DNA of 64,000 bases, taken from positions 1-64,000 of the forward strand of contig NZ_QVLR01000040.1 of NCBI RefSeq assembly GCF_014822185.1. Direction: 5' to 3'. A program made the translations under genes and the position numbers. Each line of letters opens with the position of its first letter. Positions within the stretch are counted from its first letter, which is position 1. Below the pieces are notes generated by a model that did no database searches, was not told where the DNA came from, and saw nothing but the letters and a program-made list of their open reading frames with translations. Source of the stretch: Azoarcus sp. Aa7. GTDB lineage: Bacteria > Pseudomonadota > Gammaproteobacteria > Burkholderiales > Rhodocyclaceae. Positions 54,752 to 63,267 of this stretch are shown here, in pieces.

Positions 54752-55836
54752 CTCAGCTTCAGGGTCGAAAGGCCGAACAGCACGAGCATGATCGTGATGA
54801 TCCAGAAGCGCACCACGACCTGGGTTTCCTTCCAGCCACCCAGCTCGTAGTGGTGATGCAGGGGCGCCATGCGGAAGATGCGCTTGCCGCCGCTGTACTT
54901 GAAGTACAGCACCTGCGCCATCACCGACATCGTCTCGGCGACGAAGAGACCACCCATGATGAAGAGCACGATCTCCTGGCGCACGACGACCGCGACCGTT
55001 CCCAACGCGGCCCCCAGCGCGAGCGCGCCGACGTCGCCCATGAAGACTTCCGCGGGGTAGGCGTTGAACCACAGAAAGCCAAGGCCCGCGCCGCACAAGG
55101 CGCCGCAGAACACGGCGAGTTCGCCCGCGCCGTTGATGTAGGGCACACCGAGATACTTCGAGAAGCCGGCATGGCCGGCCACGTAGGCGAAGATCGCGAG
55201 CGCGCCGGCGACCATCACGGTCGGCATGATCGCGAGGCCGTCCAGGCCGTCGGTGAGGTTAACCGCGTGGCTGGTGCCGTTGATGACGAAATACGAAAGC
55301 GCGATGAAACCGTAGATGCCCAGAGGGTAAGACACGGCCTTGAAGAAGGGCACGATCAGTTCGGTCTGCGCCGGTTCGTGCGCCGTCAGCCCGAGGAACA
55401 GCGCCGCGGCCAGCGCGATCAGCGAAGTCCACAGGTACTTCCAGCGGCTCGGCAGGCCCTTCGGGTCGCGATGCACGACCTTGCGCCAGTCATCGACCCA
55501 GCCGACCGCGCCGAAGCCCAGCGTGACGAGCAGCGTCACCCACACGTACTGGTTGCGCAGATCGCCCCACAGCAGCGTCGTGACCGCGATCGCGATGAGG
55601 ATCAGCGCGCCGCCCATCGTGGGCGTGCCGGCCTTGGTGAGGTGCGACTTCGGGCCGTCGTCGCGCACGGCCTGGCCGATCTTCTTCGCCGCCAGCCAGC
55701 GGATCAGCGACGGGCCGAAGACGAAGGAGATGATCAGCGCGGTGAGCGCAGCAAGGACCGTGCGCAGCGTGATGTAGCCGAGCACGTTGAAGGTGCGGAT
55801 ATCCTGACCCAGCCAGAGGGCGAGTTCGAGCAGCAT
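54748..55836 (-). CDS. mraY: Phospho-N-acetylmuramoyl-pentapeptide transferase
   Basis: Makes lipid I by transferring phospho-MurNAc-pentapeptide to undecaprenyl phosphate. The 362-aa protein has about ten membrane segments. Motifs: [17 protein letters not shown] (about residues 62-78), GWVDDWRK (the Asp pair), [10 protein letters not shown] (catalytic region), [10 protein letters not shown], and [12 protein letters not shown] near the end. The start is 3 bp after the murF stop. Confidence 0.99.
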   Translation of the reverse strand: MLLELALWLGQDIRTFNVLGYITLRTVLAALTALIISFVFGPSLIRWLAAKKIGQAVRDDGPKSHLTKAGTPTMGGALILIAIAVTTLLWGDLRNQYVWVTLLVTLGFGAVGWVDDWRKVVHRDPKGLPSRWKYLWTSLIALAAALFLGLTAHEPAQTELIVPFFKAVSYPLGIYGFIALSYFVINGTSHAVNLTDGLDGLAIMPTVMVAGALAIFAYVAGHAGFSKYLGVPYINGAGELAVFCGALCGAGLGFLWFNAYPAEVFMGDVGALALGAALGTVAVVVRQEIVLFIMGGLFVAETMSVMAQVLYFKYSGGKRIFRMAPLHHHYELGGWKETQVVVRFWIITIMLVLFGLSTLKLR

Positions 55837-55839
55837 GGA

Positions 55840-57240
55840 CTAATGAGACTCCTGTGAAGGGGCGCCATTGTGCACCGCCGCAAGTCCGTTCGCCACCCGC
55901 TCCATCCGCATGAAACGGGAGCCCTTCACCATTACCACCGTGTTCGCATCGAGACGCGGCGCCAGCGCGACCAGCAAAGCCTCGGCGTTGGCGAATTTCT
56001 GCCCCCCGTCGCCGAAATTGTGCGCCGCAATCGCGCTCATTTCCCCCAGGGCGTAGAGTTCGTCGACGCCCTTGCTCTTGGCGTAGCCGCCGACCTCATC
56101 GTGCAGTTGGGCGCTGGTTGTGCCCACTTCGCCCATGTCGCCCAGCACCAGCACCGTATGCCCGGCCGTCGAGGCCAGCACGTCGATCGCGGCACGCACC
56201 GAGTCGGGATTCGCGTTGTACGTGTCGTCGATGACCAGCGCACCGTTCAGGCCGGCACGCCGCTGCAGGCGGCCCGGCGCGCCGCTGAAGCCGGACAGCC
56301 CCTCGACGACCGCAACCAGCGATGCCCCGGTGGCAAGGCATGCCGCAGCGGCACCCGCCGCGTTGCGCACGTTGTGCTCGCCCGGCACCGGCAGGTCGAA
56401 TTCCACGCTGCCCGCAGCGGTGGCCAGCGTGAGGCGGGCGCCGAGCCCATGCAGATCGGCCGTCGCCTTCACGTCCGCGGCGTGGCTGGTCGCGAAAGTG
56501 ACGACGGTGCGTCCGCGGTTCAGCTCCCGCCACAGCGCGCAGTGGGAATCGTCGGCATTCACGACCGCCACACCGTTCTCGCCCAGCCCGCCGTAGATGG
56601 CCCCCTTCTCCTTCGCGATCTCCACGAGCGAACCCATGCCCTGCAGATGGGCACGCTGCGCGTTCGTGACGATCGCCACCGTCGGTCGGGCCAGGGCGGT
56701 CAGGTAGCCGATCTCGCCCGGATGGTTCATGCCCATCTCGATCACCGCCGCACGGTGGTGATCGCGCAACTCGAGCAGGGTCAGCGGCAGCCCGATGTCG
56801 TTGTTAAGGTTGCCGGTCGTCGCGAGGACACAGTCCTGGGCATGCCCGTCATGTCGGGCCTGGGCGCGCATGATCGCGGCGCACATTTCCTTGACCGTGG
56901 TCTTGCCGTTGCTGCCGGTCACGCCGATCAGCGGGATGTCGAAACGGCTGCGCCAGTGTGCCGCGAGGACGCCGAGCGCTAAGCGGGTATCGCTCACGAC
57001 GAGGCGCGGAAACTCGACGTCCTCATGCTCGCGCTGCCACGCCTCATCGACCAGCGCGGCTGCGGCCCCCTCGGACGCAGCCTGTTCGACGAAGTCATGA
57101 CCGTCGAAATGCTCGCCACGCAGCGCAACGAACAGCTGGCCGGGCCGGATGCGCCGGCTGTCGGTGCCGACGCACAAGAACATCGCGTCGCCGACCACGC
57201 GGAAACCTGCGAGTTGTCCCGCTTCCGTGAGGCTCAGCAT
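55840..57240 (-). CDS. murF: UDP-N-acetylmuramoyl-tripeptide--D-alanyl-D-alanine ligase
   Basis: Adds the D-Ala-D-Ala dipeptide made by DdlB. The 466-aa Mur ligase has TDSRRIRPGQLFVALRGEHFDGHDF, ATP-binding TGSNGKTTVKEM, and DDTYNANPDSVRAAID in the C-terminal half. The ATG at 57238-57240 (MLSLTEAG) lies within the last codons of murE, a 7-bp overlap. Confidence 0.98.
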   Translation of the reverse strand: MLSLTEAGQLAGFRVVGDAMFLCVGTDSRRIRPGQLFVALRGEHFDGHDFVEQAASEGAAAALVDEAWQREHEDVEFPRLVVSDTRLALGVLAAHWRSRFDIPLIGVTGSNGKTTVKEMCAAIMRAQARHDGHAQDCVLATTGNLNNDIGLPLTLLELRDHHRAAVIEMGMNHPGEIGYLTALARPTVAIVTNAQRAHLQGMGSLVEIAKEKGAIYGGLGENGVAVVNADDSHCALWRELNRGRTVVTFATSHAADVKATADLHGLGARLTLATAAGSVEFDLPVPGEHNVRNAAGAAAACLATGASLVAVVEGLSGFSGAPGRLQRRAGLNGALVIDDTYNANPDSVRAAIDVLASTAGHTVLVLGDMGEVGTTSAQLHDEVGGYAKSKGVDELYALGEMSAIAAHNFGDGGQKFANAEALLVALAPRLDANTVVMVKGSRFMRMERVANGLAAVHNGAPSQESH

Positions 57241-58742
57241 GCATCGGCCCCTTTGGCTTGATTCCATTCACGCAACGCGATGTGCGCCTGCTCGACATCC
57301 GAAAAGGGCAAGCGCACGCCCAGGATCTCCTGATAGGGTTCGTGCCCCTTGCCGGCGAGCACGACGACATCGTCGGCACCGGCCTCGCCGACGGCGATGC
57401 GGATCGCCTGCGCCCGGTCGATCACCCGCTCGGCCTGCGGACCCGCGCCCTGCATGATGGCGTCGATGACCTTCGCCGGATCCTCGGAACGCGGATTGTC
57501 GCTGGTGACGATCACCCGATCAGCCCGTTGGCGGGCAGCCTCGCCCATCAGTGGGCGTTTGCCCGGATCGCGGTCTCCGCCGCAACCGAACACGCACACG
57601 AGGCGCCCGCCGCGCGTCGCGACGGTCGCGCGCAAGGACTCGAGCACTTTCGCCAGCGCGTCCGGCGTATGCGCATAATCGACGACGATCAACGGCTCGG
57701 CGACGCCGCCCACAAGCTGCATGCGCCCCTGCGGCGGCGTCAGATGCGCGATCGCATGCACGATCTCGTCCAGCGGCAAGCCGCGCGCGAGCAGCGCCCC
57801 GGCAACCGCGAGCAGGTTGGACACGTTGAACGGCGCCACCATGCGCACGTCCAGTTCGCGCCGCACGCCTTCAAAGGTGATAGTGAAGCGCAGGCCCGAC
57901 GCCGACATCCGCACGTCCTGTGCGCTCAGCAGGCGCACGCCGTGCATGGAAGTCGCCGCGGCGGACTGGGTATAACCGATCACCGGCAGCCCCGCGCCGG
58001 CGAGACGACGCGCCTGACTCAGGCCGAAGGCATCGTCCAGATTGATCACGGCGCAGCCCAGACCGGGCTGATCGAACAGGCGGGCCTTCGCGGCACCGTA
58101 GACTTCCATCGTCCCGTGATAGTCGAGGTGGTCGCGGCTCAGGTTCGTGAACACGGCGACGTCGAAAGCCACCGCATTGACGCGCTCCTGGTCGAGGCCG
58201 ATCGACGACACTTCCATCGTCGCCGCACTCCCGCCCGCAGACAGGAAGTCGCGCAGGACGCGGTGAACCTCGAGCGCATCCGGTGTCGTATTCAGCGTAT
58301 CGGCGAGTTGCCCGGGGAAGCCGTTGCCCAGCGTTCCGATCACGCCGCACTTTTCGCCGAGCCGGGCCAGCGCAGCAGCCAGCCACTGGGAGACGGTCGT
58401 CTTGCCGTTGGTGCCGGTCACCCCGACGGTCCACAGCCTGTCGGAAGGGCAGCCATAAATCAGGTGTGCAAGATAACCGCCGAGGCTGCGCAGTTCCGCG
58501 ACGGGAATCGACGGGACCGGCAAACCGTCCACGCGGAATCCGCCGCGGTCGTCCCACAGTACGGCGGCGGCGCCGCGTTCGACGGCGGCGCCGATGAACT
58601 TGCGCCCATCCGAGGCCAGCCCGGGCCACGCGGCGAACACATCGCCCCCGCATACGCGGCGCGAATCGGCCGTGATGCCGGTCGGAGCGACGCCGGCCTC
58701 CCGAAGGCGTTCGAGGATCGCGGATGCGAGTTCGAGGCTCAC
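57234..58742 (-). CDS. murE: UDP-N-acetylmuramoyl-tripeptide synthetase (meso-DAP adding)
   Basis: Adds the third residue, which should be meso-diaminopimelate because the DAP-type motif DNPRSEDP is present. The 502-aa protein has TADSRRVCGGDVFAAW, ATP-binding GTNGKTTVSQW, NLSRDHLDYHG, and C-terminal FGCGGDRDPGKRP. The start is assigned to GTG at 58740-58742, which overlaps the ftsI stop (GTGA) and begins VSLELASAIL; the frame extends upstream but only as ftsI antiphase. Confidence 0.97.
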   Translation of the reverse strand: MSLELASAILERLREAGVAPTGITADSRRVCGGDVFAAWPGLASDGRKFIGAAVERGAAAVLWDDRGGFRVDGLPVPSIPVAELRSLGGYLAHLIYGCPSDRLWTVGVTGTNGKTTVSQWLAAALARLGEKCGVIGTLGNGFPGQLADTLNTTPDALEVHRVLRDFLSAGGSAATMEVSSIGLDQERVNAVAFDVAVFTNLSRDHLDYHGTMEVYGAAKARLFDQPGLGCAVINLDDAFGLSQARRLAGAGLPVIGYTQSAAATSMHGVRLLSAQDVRMSASGLRFTITFEGVRRELDVRMVAPFNVSNLLAVAGALLARGLPLDEIVHAIAHLTPPQGRMQLVGGVAEPLIVVDYAHTPDALAKVLESLRATVATRGGRLVCVFGCGGDRDPGKRPLMGEAARQRADRVIVTSDNPRSEDPAKVIDAIMQGAGPQAERVIDRAQAIRIAVGEAGADDVVVLAGKGHEPYQEILGVRLPFSDVEQAHIALREWNQAKGADAC

Positions 58743-60493
58743 ATGTTCTCCCGCGCGAGCACGACTGTCCCCTGCTTCTGTGCGAGTTGCAACGGCACCA
58801 ACGGAGCGTCGGGCGCCACGCCGAGCGCACGCAGCGCTCCTTCGGTAATCTGGGCAAACACCGGCGCCGCAACTGCACCGCCGTAATACTGTCCCGCAGA
58901 GGGTTCGTCGATCATCACGGCAACGATAAGCCGCGGATCGGAGGCGGGGGCCAGTCCGACATAGGACGAAACATATTTGTTCGTGTAGTGCGCGCCTTCC
59001 AGCTTGATTGCCGTACCGGTCTTGCCCGCGACGCGGTAGCCGGCGACCTGCGCCTTGGGCGCCGTCCCGCCGGGGCCGGACGCCAGTTCGAGCATGCCGC
59101 GCATCTCGCGCGCCGTCGCTGCCGAGAAGATGCGCTTGCCACCGACGGGCGGCGTGTCCAGGCGGGTCAGCGACAAGGGCACCAGCTCGCCGTCGCGCGC
59201 GAACGCGAGATAGGCGTGCGCCATCTGGATGAGGGTCACCGAAACCCCGTGACCGTAGGACATCGTTGCCTGTTCGATCGGTTTCCACGTCTTCGCGGGA
59301 CGCAGGCGACCGCCCGCCTCGCCGGGAAAACCGAGATTGAGCGGCTTGCCGAAGCCGAGATCGTCGTACAGACGCCACATCTCGTCGGGCGAGAAATGCA
59401 TCGCGACCTTGACGGTACCGATGTTGGACGACTTCTGGATCACCTGCGCCACGGTCAGTGCGCCGTTGCGATGCGAATCGGAAATCGTCGCGCGCCCGAT
59501 CGTCATCCGGCCCGCCGAAGTATCGATGATCGTACCGGGCTGCACCTTCCCGCGGTCCAGCGCGAGGCCGACGATGAACGGCTTCATGATCGAGCCCGGC
59601 TCATACACGTCGGTGAGGACGCGGTTGCGCAGCTGAGCCCCGCTGAGGTTCGAGCGATTGTTCGGGTTGTAGGTGGGCGCATTGACCAGCGCCAGCACCT
59701 CGCCGGTGCGTGCGTCGAGCACCACCGACGCGCCGGCCTTCGCCTTGTGCGTCTGCATCGCCTGGCGCAGCGCCGAATAGGCGAGGTACTGGATCTTGGC
59801 GTCGATCGACAGCGCAAGATCCTGCCCGTCGCGCGGCACGCGGATGGCTTCGACGTCCTCGATGATCTGCCCGCGACGGTCGCGGATCACGCGCCGCGCA
59901 CCCGCCTTGCCGGCGAGGGTGCCGTCGAAGGCGAGCTCGACACCTTCCTGTCCCTTGTCGTCGACGCCGGTAAAGCCCAGCACATGGGCCATGACCTCGC
60001 CGCCGGGGTAGTAGCGGCGATATTCCTGCTGCTGATGGACACCGGCGAGCTTCAGGTCGGCGATCTGCTGTGCGGTCTCGGGCGACAGCTGGCGCTTCAG
60101 GTAGACGAAATCGCGACCGGCGGCGAGACGGCGATTAAGCTCCTGCACGTCCATTTCCAGCAGGCCCGCAAGCTTGCGCGCGTCCGGCGGAGTGAGATTC
60201 ACGTCGGTCGGAATCGCCCAGATCGAGCGCACCGGGGTGCTCACCGCCAGCATGTCGCCGTGGCGGTCCGTGACGCGGCCGCGCGTCGCCGGCACCTCGA
60301 GCACCCGCGCGTAGCGCGATTCGCCCTTCGCCTGCAGGAATTCGTTATTGACCCCTTGCAGGTACATCGCACGCCCGATCAGCGCCAGCGAGCACGCCAT
60401 CAGGCCCAGCATCACCACGCGCGGACGCCAGGTCGGCAGGCCGTGCCGCAGCAAGGGGTTGTGATTGAAGGTCACCGTCCGCTGTTTGCTCAT
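58739..60493 (-). CDS. ftsI: Peptidoglycan D,D-transpeptidase FtsI (PBP3)
   Basis: The septal cross-linking enzyme and FtsW partner. The 584-aa protein has an N-terminal cytoplasmic stretch, one membrane span (about residues 28-46), a non-catalytic PBP dimer domain with RGRVTDRHGDMLAVS, and the transpeptidase with nucleophile Ser301 in GSIMKPF (Lys304), the Ser355-Ser-Asn motif, and Lys491 in GKTGTA. The ATG at 60491-60493 overlaps the ftsL stop by four bases. Confidence 0.98.
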   Translation of the reverse strand: MSKQRTVTFNHNPLLRHGLPTWRPRVVMLGLMACSLALIGRAMYLQGVNNEFLQAKGESRYARVLEVPATRGRVTDRHGDMLAVSTPVRSIWAIPTDVNLTPPDARKLAGLLEMDVQELNRRLAAGRDFVYLKRQLSPETAQQIADLKLAGVHQQQEYRRYYPGGEVMAHVLGFTGVDDKGQEGVELAFDGTLAGKAGARRVIRDRRGQIIEDVEAIRVPRDGQDLALSIDAKIQYLAYSALRQAMQTHKAKAGASVVLDARTGEVLALVNAPTYNPNNRSNLSGAQLRNRVLTDVYEPGSIMKPFIVGLALDRGKVQPGTIIDTSAGRMTIGRATISDSHRNGALTVAQVIQKSSNIGTVKVAMHFSPDEMWRLYDDLGFGKPLNLGFPGEAGGRLRPAKTWKPIEQATMSYGHGVSVTLIQMAHAYLAFARDGELVPLSLTRLDTPPVGGKRIFSAATAREMRGMLELASGPGGTAPKAQVAGYRVAGKTGTAIKLEGAHYTNKYVSSYVGLAPASDPRLIVAVMIDEPSAGQYYGGAVAAPVFAQITEGALRALGVAPDAPLVPLQLAQKQGTVVLARENM

Positions 60494-60756
60494 TTGCCCC
60501 CCTCGACCGAAAAGACCTGTCCCGGCAGCGGCGCGCGCATCCCGATGCGCTCGCGGGCAATCTTCTCGACGCGCGCATGCGCGGCCCAGGTGCTCTGCTC
60601 GAGCTGCAACTGGTCCCACTCCACTTCGAGGCCGTGAGCGCGCGCCTGCTCGCGCTCAAGTTCCGAGAACAGCTTGCGGGCCTGGTGCTGCGATGCGACC
60701 ACGCCCAGCGCGCTCGCCACCGCCACCGCCACGAGGAAGGCATCGGCGCGGATCAT
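60490..60756 (-). CDS. ftsL: Cell division protein FtsL
   Basis: An 88-aa bitopic protein of the FtsQLB complex. It has a short cytoplasmic start, one membrane helix (residues about 5-22), and a long heptad-rich periplasmic helix with [30 protein letters not shown]. The ending [18 protein letters not shown] is typical of betaproteobacterial FtsL. It overlaps rsmH upstream and ftsI downstream by four bases each. Confidence 0.93.
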   Translation of the reverse strand: MIRADAFLVAVAVASALGVVASQHQARKLFSELEREQARAHGLEVEWDQLQLEQSTWAAHARVEKIARERIGMRAPLPGQVFSVEGGK

Positions 60757-61691
60757 GCCGGCACCTCCGTGCGCTCGGCTACACGCATCACGGCACTGCG
60801 CGAGCGCGGGTTCGCTGCGACTTCCTCGACGCCGGGGCGCAGAGCCTTGCCGACGAGCGACAGGCGCGGCTTGGGGAGATCGGCTGCACGCACCGGCAGA
60901 CGCGAGGGCAACTGCGGCGGCCGCGACTCGTCACGCATGAAGCGCTTGACGATACGATCCTCGAGCGAATGAAAGCTGATGACGGCGAGCCGCCCGCCCG
61001 GCTTCAGACGCGCCACCGCGTCCGGCAGAATCAGCGAAAGCTCTTCGAGCTCCTGATTGATGAAAATCCGTAGAGCCTGGAAACTGCGGGTCGCCGGGTG
61101 CTGCCCCGGCTCGCGTGTGCGGACCGCCTTTTCCACGATCTCGGCAAGCTGTCGAGTGGTTGCAACAGCCCCCCCTGTCCGAGCAGCTGCAATCGCCTTT
61201 GCAATCGCATAAGCAAACCGTTCTTCCCCATAATCCCTGAGCACCTCCGTGATTTGCGCGACAGACGCTTCTGCCAGCCATTGCGCCACGGTCTGCCCGC
61301 GGCTCGTGTCCATGCGCATGTCGAGCGGCGCATCGAAACGAAAACTCATGCCCCGCTCCGGCTCGTCGAGCTGCGGAGAGGACACGCCAAGATCGAGTAG
61401 CACGCCGTCGACCCGGCTGACGCCGAGGCCGTCGAGCTCGTCGGCGAACGAACTGAAAGGCGCATGGACGAGGGTCAGACGGGGGTCGGCGATCTCGCGC
61501 CCGACCTCGATCGCCGACGGATCGCGATCGAACGCGATAAGCCGCCCCTCCGGGCCGAGCGCCGCGAGAATCGCCCGGCTGTGACCACCGCGACCGAAGG
61601 TGCCGTCGACGTAAACGCCGTCGGGCCGGATCGCCAGCGCATCGACAGCTTCGGAAAGGAGCACGGTCACGTGCTTGGGCAGCGGGCTCAC
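60753..61691 (-). CDS. rsmH: 16S rRNA (cytosine(1402)-N(4))-methyltransferase
   Basis: Methylates N4 of C1402 in the 16S rRNA P-site. The 312-aa length matches RsmH. Motifs: [29 protein letters not shown] (SAM loop), [35 protein letters not shown] and [12 protein letters not shown]. The start is GTG at 61689-61691, which overlaps the mraZ stop (GTGA); the frame reads on upstream through mraZ but that part is antiphase. Confidence 0.98.
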   Translation of the reverse strand: MSPLPKHVTVLLSEAVDALAIRPDGVYVDGTFGRGGHSRAILAALGPEGRLIAFDRDPSAIEVGREIADPRLTLVHAPFSSFADELDGLGVSRVDGVLLDLGVSSPQLDEPERGMSFRFDAPLDMRMDTSRGQTVAQWLAEASVAQITEVLRDYGEERFAYAIAKAIAAARTGGAVATTRQLAEIVEKAVRTREPGQHPATRSFQALRIFINQELEELSLILPDAVARLKPGGRLAVISFHSLEDRIVKRFMRDESRPPQLPSRLPVRAADLPKPRLSLVGKALRPGVEEVAANPRSRSAVMRVAERTEVPA

Positions 61692-62131
61692 AGTGCGAGG
61701 CTCTCGAATCCTGCCGGCAGGGCAGCACCGGACAGTGCCAGCATCGCCTCCTGCTGCTTCTGCCAGCCGGCATCCGACCACAATTCGAAGTGGGTTCCCT
61801 GTCCGACCAGCCACACCTGCTTGTCCAGCCCGGCCCACTGACGCGACGACGGAGCGATCAGCACACGCCCCGCACCATCAAGCTCTTCCTCTTGGGCAAA
61901 ACCGATCAGCAGACGCTTGAGCGCCGCAGCGGCGGGGTCGAGGCCGGGCATTGCCGCGACCTGCGCGCGGATCGGCTCCCAGACCGCTTGCGGATAGACC
62001 AGCAGGCACTTGTGGGGATGAGCAGTGACAACCAGCGGCGCCCCGTCGGGAACGAGGGCGTCACGATGCCGCGCGGGGATCGCAACGCGACCCTTGGCAT
62101 CGAGACTGAGCGCAGCGGCTCCCTGGAACAT
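61688..62131 (-). CDS. mraZ: Transcriptional regulator MraZ
   Basis: An AbrB-fold regulator that, in E. coli, represses its own dcw promoter. The 147-aa protein has two SpoVT/AbrB-like repeats: [25 protein letters not shown] and [20 protein letters not shown]. The ATG at 62129-62131 has GGGGGTGGA upstream; an ATG at 62164 in the same frame would add a basic leader. Its likely operator lies 39-73 bp upstream. Confidence 0.97.
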   Translation of the reverse strand: MFQGAAALSLDAKGRVAIPARHRDALVPDGAPLVVTAHPHKCLLVYPQAVWEPIRAQVAAMPGLDPAAAALKRLLIGFAQEEELDGAGRVLIAPSSRQWAGLDKQVWLVGQGTHFELWSDAGWQKQQEAMLALSGAALPAGFESLAL

Positions 62132-62169
62132 TCCACCCCCTGATTTTGCCCGTCGAGGCGGCATGAATA

Positions 62170-62204
62170 TGCCACCTTGACCCACTTTTCACCACCAGGC
62201 CCCA
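62170..62204 (-). promoter_or_regulatory. MraZ operator with four 10-bp-spaced TGG repeats
   Basis: On the minus strand, TGGGG, TGGTG, TGGGT and TGGCA begin at 62204, 62194, 62184 and 62174, exactly 10 bp apart. E. coli MraZ binds TGGGN repeats separated by 5 bp, the same 10-bp period. The array begins at the last base of the -10 element, so binding should block the promoter. Two of the four repeats match TGGGN; the others keep TGG only. Confidence 0.85.
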
Positions 62205-62232
62205 CTTTAGAGTAAAGGGAATGGAGGGTCAA
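62204..62232 (-). promoter_or_regulatory. Promoter of the dcw cluster (Pmra)
   Basis: TTGACC (62227-62232) and TAAAGT (62204-62209) are separated by 17 bp on the minus strand, a near-consensus sigma70 promoter. The predicted start is near 62197, giving a leader of about 65 nt to mraZ. The -10 borders the MraZ repeats, which supports autoregulation. Confidence 0.75.
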
Positions 62233-62423
62233 GCCGCGCCCAAGGAGTTTTCCGTTGCTACACAATGACTTATGAACGAGCAAAGCGCCGCCATAAACCC
62301 TGAAAAATCAAGGCAGATAGCGCAACTTCATGAGAAAAACGTAGAGATTCGGGCGCCGGACGGACCCGAAGTGGGGAAGTGTGGGAAAACGCACACGAAA
62401 GCGGGGAAAAACAGCTCGGCGGG
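62233..62423. other. Intergenic spacer between the dcw promoter and rnpB
   Basis: About 190 bp between the rnpB 3' end and the mraZ -35, with no protein-like frame. A T-run (62407-62411 complement) follows the rnpB 3' end, but no clean hairpin precedes it, so the rnpB terminator is unclear. On the plus strand TGGGG (62372-62376) and TGGGA (62382-62386) form two more TGG repeats 10 bp apart. Confidence 0.5.
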
Positions 62424-62811
62424 AGAAGGGAAGTTCGCCGATAAGCCGGGTTTTGTCGAGCGGCCGCGACCCATGGGCCGCAGCCGCCGGGCAGTCATTC
62501 CTCTGGGGGCCGTGTTGCCACGGCGCTCTAGCAGCCTACCCGGGAGCAGCGCGAGCCACGCCATCGCTCCCCTATTTGGCCTTGCCCCGGATGGGGTTTA
62601 CCGTGCCAGTCCTGTTGCCAGTCCTGCGGTGGGCTCTTACCCCACCATTTCACCCTTACCTGTGCCTGCGAACAGGCCATCGGCGGTTTGCTTTCTGTTG
62701 CACTTTCCGTCGCCTCACGGCGCCCGGCCGTTAGCCGGCATCCTGCTCTGCGGGGCCCGGACTTTCCTCCACGCACACAAGGTACGCAGCGACTGCCTGG
62801 CGAACTTCCCG
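62424..62811 (-). ncRNA. rnpB: RNase P RNA (class A)
   Basis: The catalytic RNA that trims tRNA 5' ends. The P1 helix is formed by GGGAAGTTCGCC at the 5' end and GGCGAACTTCCC (62428-62439 complement) at the 3' end. Conserved blocks include GAGGAAAGTCCGGGC (after position 62775), ACAGAAAGCAAACCGCC, GGTAAGGGTGAAA, and the CR-V AGAGGAATGACTGCC and ACAAAACCCGGCTTA near the end. Ends are estimated: the 5' end from the promoter, the 3' end from P1. It is transcribed towards mraZ. Confidence 0.95.
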
Positions 62812-62817
62812 CTACCG

Positions 62818-62823
62818 ATTATA
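62818..62823 (-). promoter_or_regulatory. -10 element of rnpB
   Basis: A consensus TATAAT on the minus strand, 6 to 7 bp upstream of the inferred rnpB 5' end. The -35 region (near 62841-62846) is a poor match. Confidence 0.7.
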
Positions 62824-62835
62824 CGCGACCCGCGT

Positions 62836-63255
62836 TCACTTGCCCGCGGGGATGAAGGTCGCGATGCCGTCCTTGAAGCGGAAGGAGCCGAGTGCGGGCC
62901 CCGGAGCCGAACCCGTGGCGTTATCCCAGTCCTGCACATGACACTTGTCGGTCCCGACAAGGTACCAGCGGCTACCCTGGTGGAGCGCCCACAGGCGGTC
63001 GCCCGCCTCGAACACTTCCATCGGAGTCAGTTCGGTACCGTCCGGATGGATCGGGACGCGCCTCTGGCAGTGCGGCAGACGCGACGCGATGACCGCCTGA
63101 TTGACCGCGCCCTGCCAGAAATAGGGCTTCTCGCGCACCAGGATCAGGGCGTGCTGGCTGCCCTCGATCATGAAGGCGGTCGCGCTGTTCTCGCACGCCG
63201 CAAGCATGGGCAACAGCGCCAGCGCGACAATCGCTTTTGTCCGGACACTCGGCAT
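62836..63255 (-). CDS. Putative lipoprotein of unknown function
   Basis: A 139-aa exported protein. Residues 1-20 are a lipoprotein signal with lipobox LAAC (Cys20 or 21). The mature part contains two Cys, a WYLVGTDKCHVQDWDN segment and no recognisable domain. The ATG at 63253-63255 has GGGAG six bases upstream. It lies 12 bp after pyrC and its stop is close to the rnpB promoter, so it probably ends the pyrC transcription unit. Confidence 0.75.
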   Translation of the reverse strand: MPSVRTKAIVALALLPMLAACENSATAFMIEGSQHALILVREKPYFWQGAVNQAVIASRLPHCQRRVPIHPDGTELTPMEVFEAGDRLWALHQGSRWYLVGTDKCHVQDWDNATGSAPGPALGSFRFKDGIATFIPAGK

Positions 63256-63267
63256 AGGGACTCCCGA

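Noticed and set aside
58724-60637. 637-aa open frame on the plus strand opposite ftsI
   Set aside because: It mirrors ftsI codon structure, has no recognisable domain, and ftsI has all three catalytic motifs in place.
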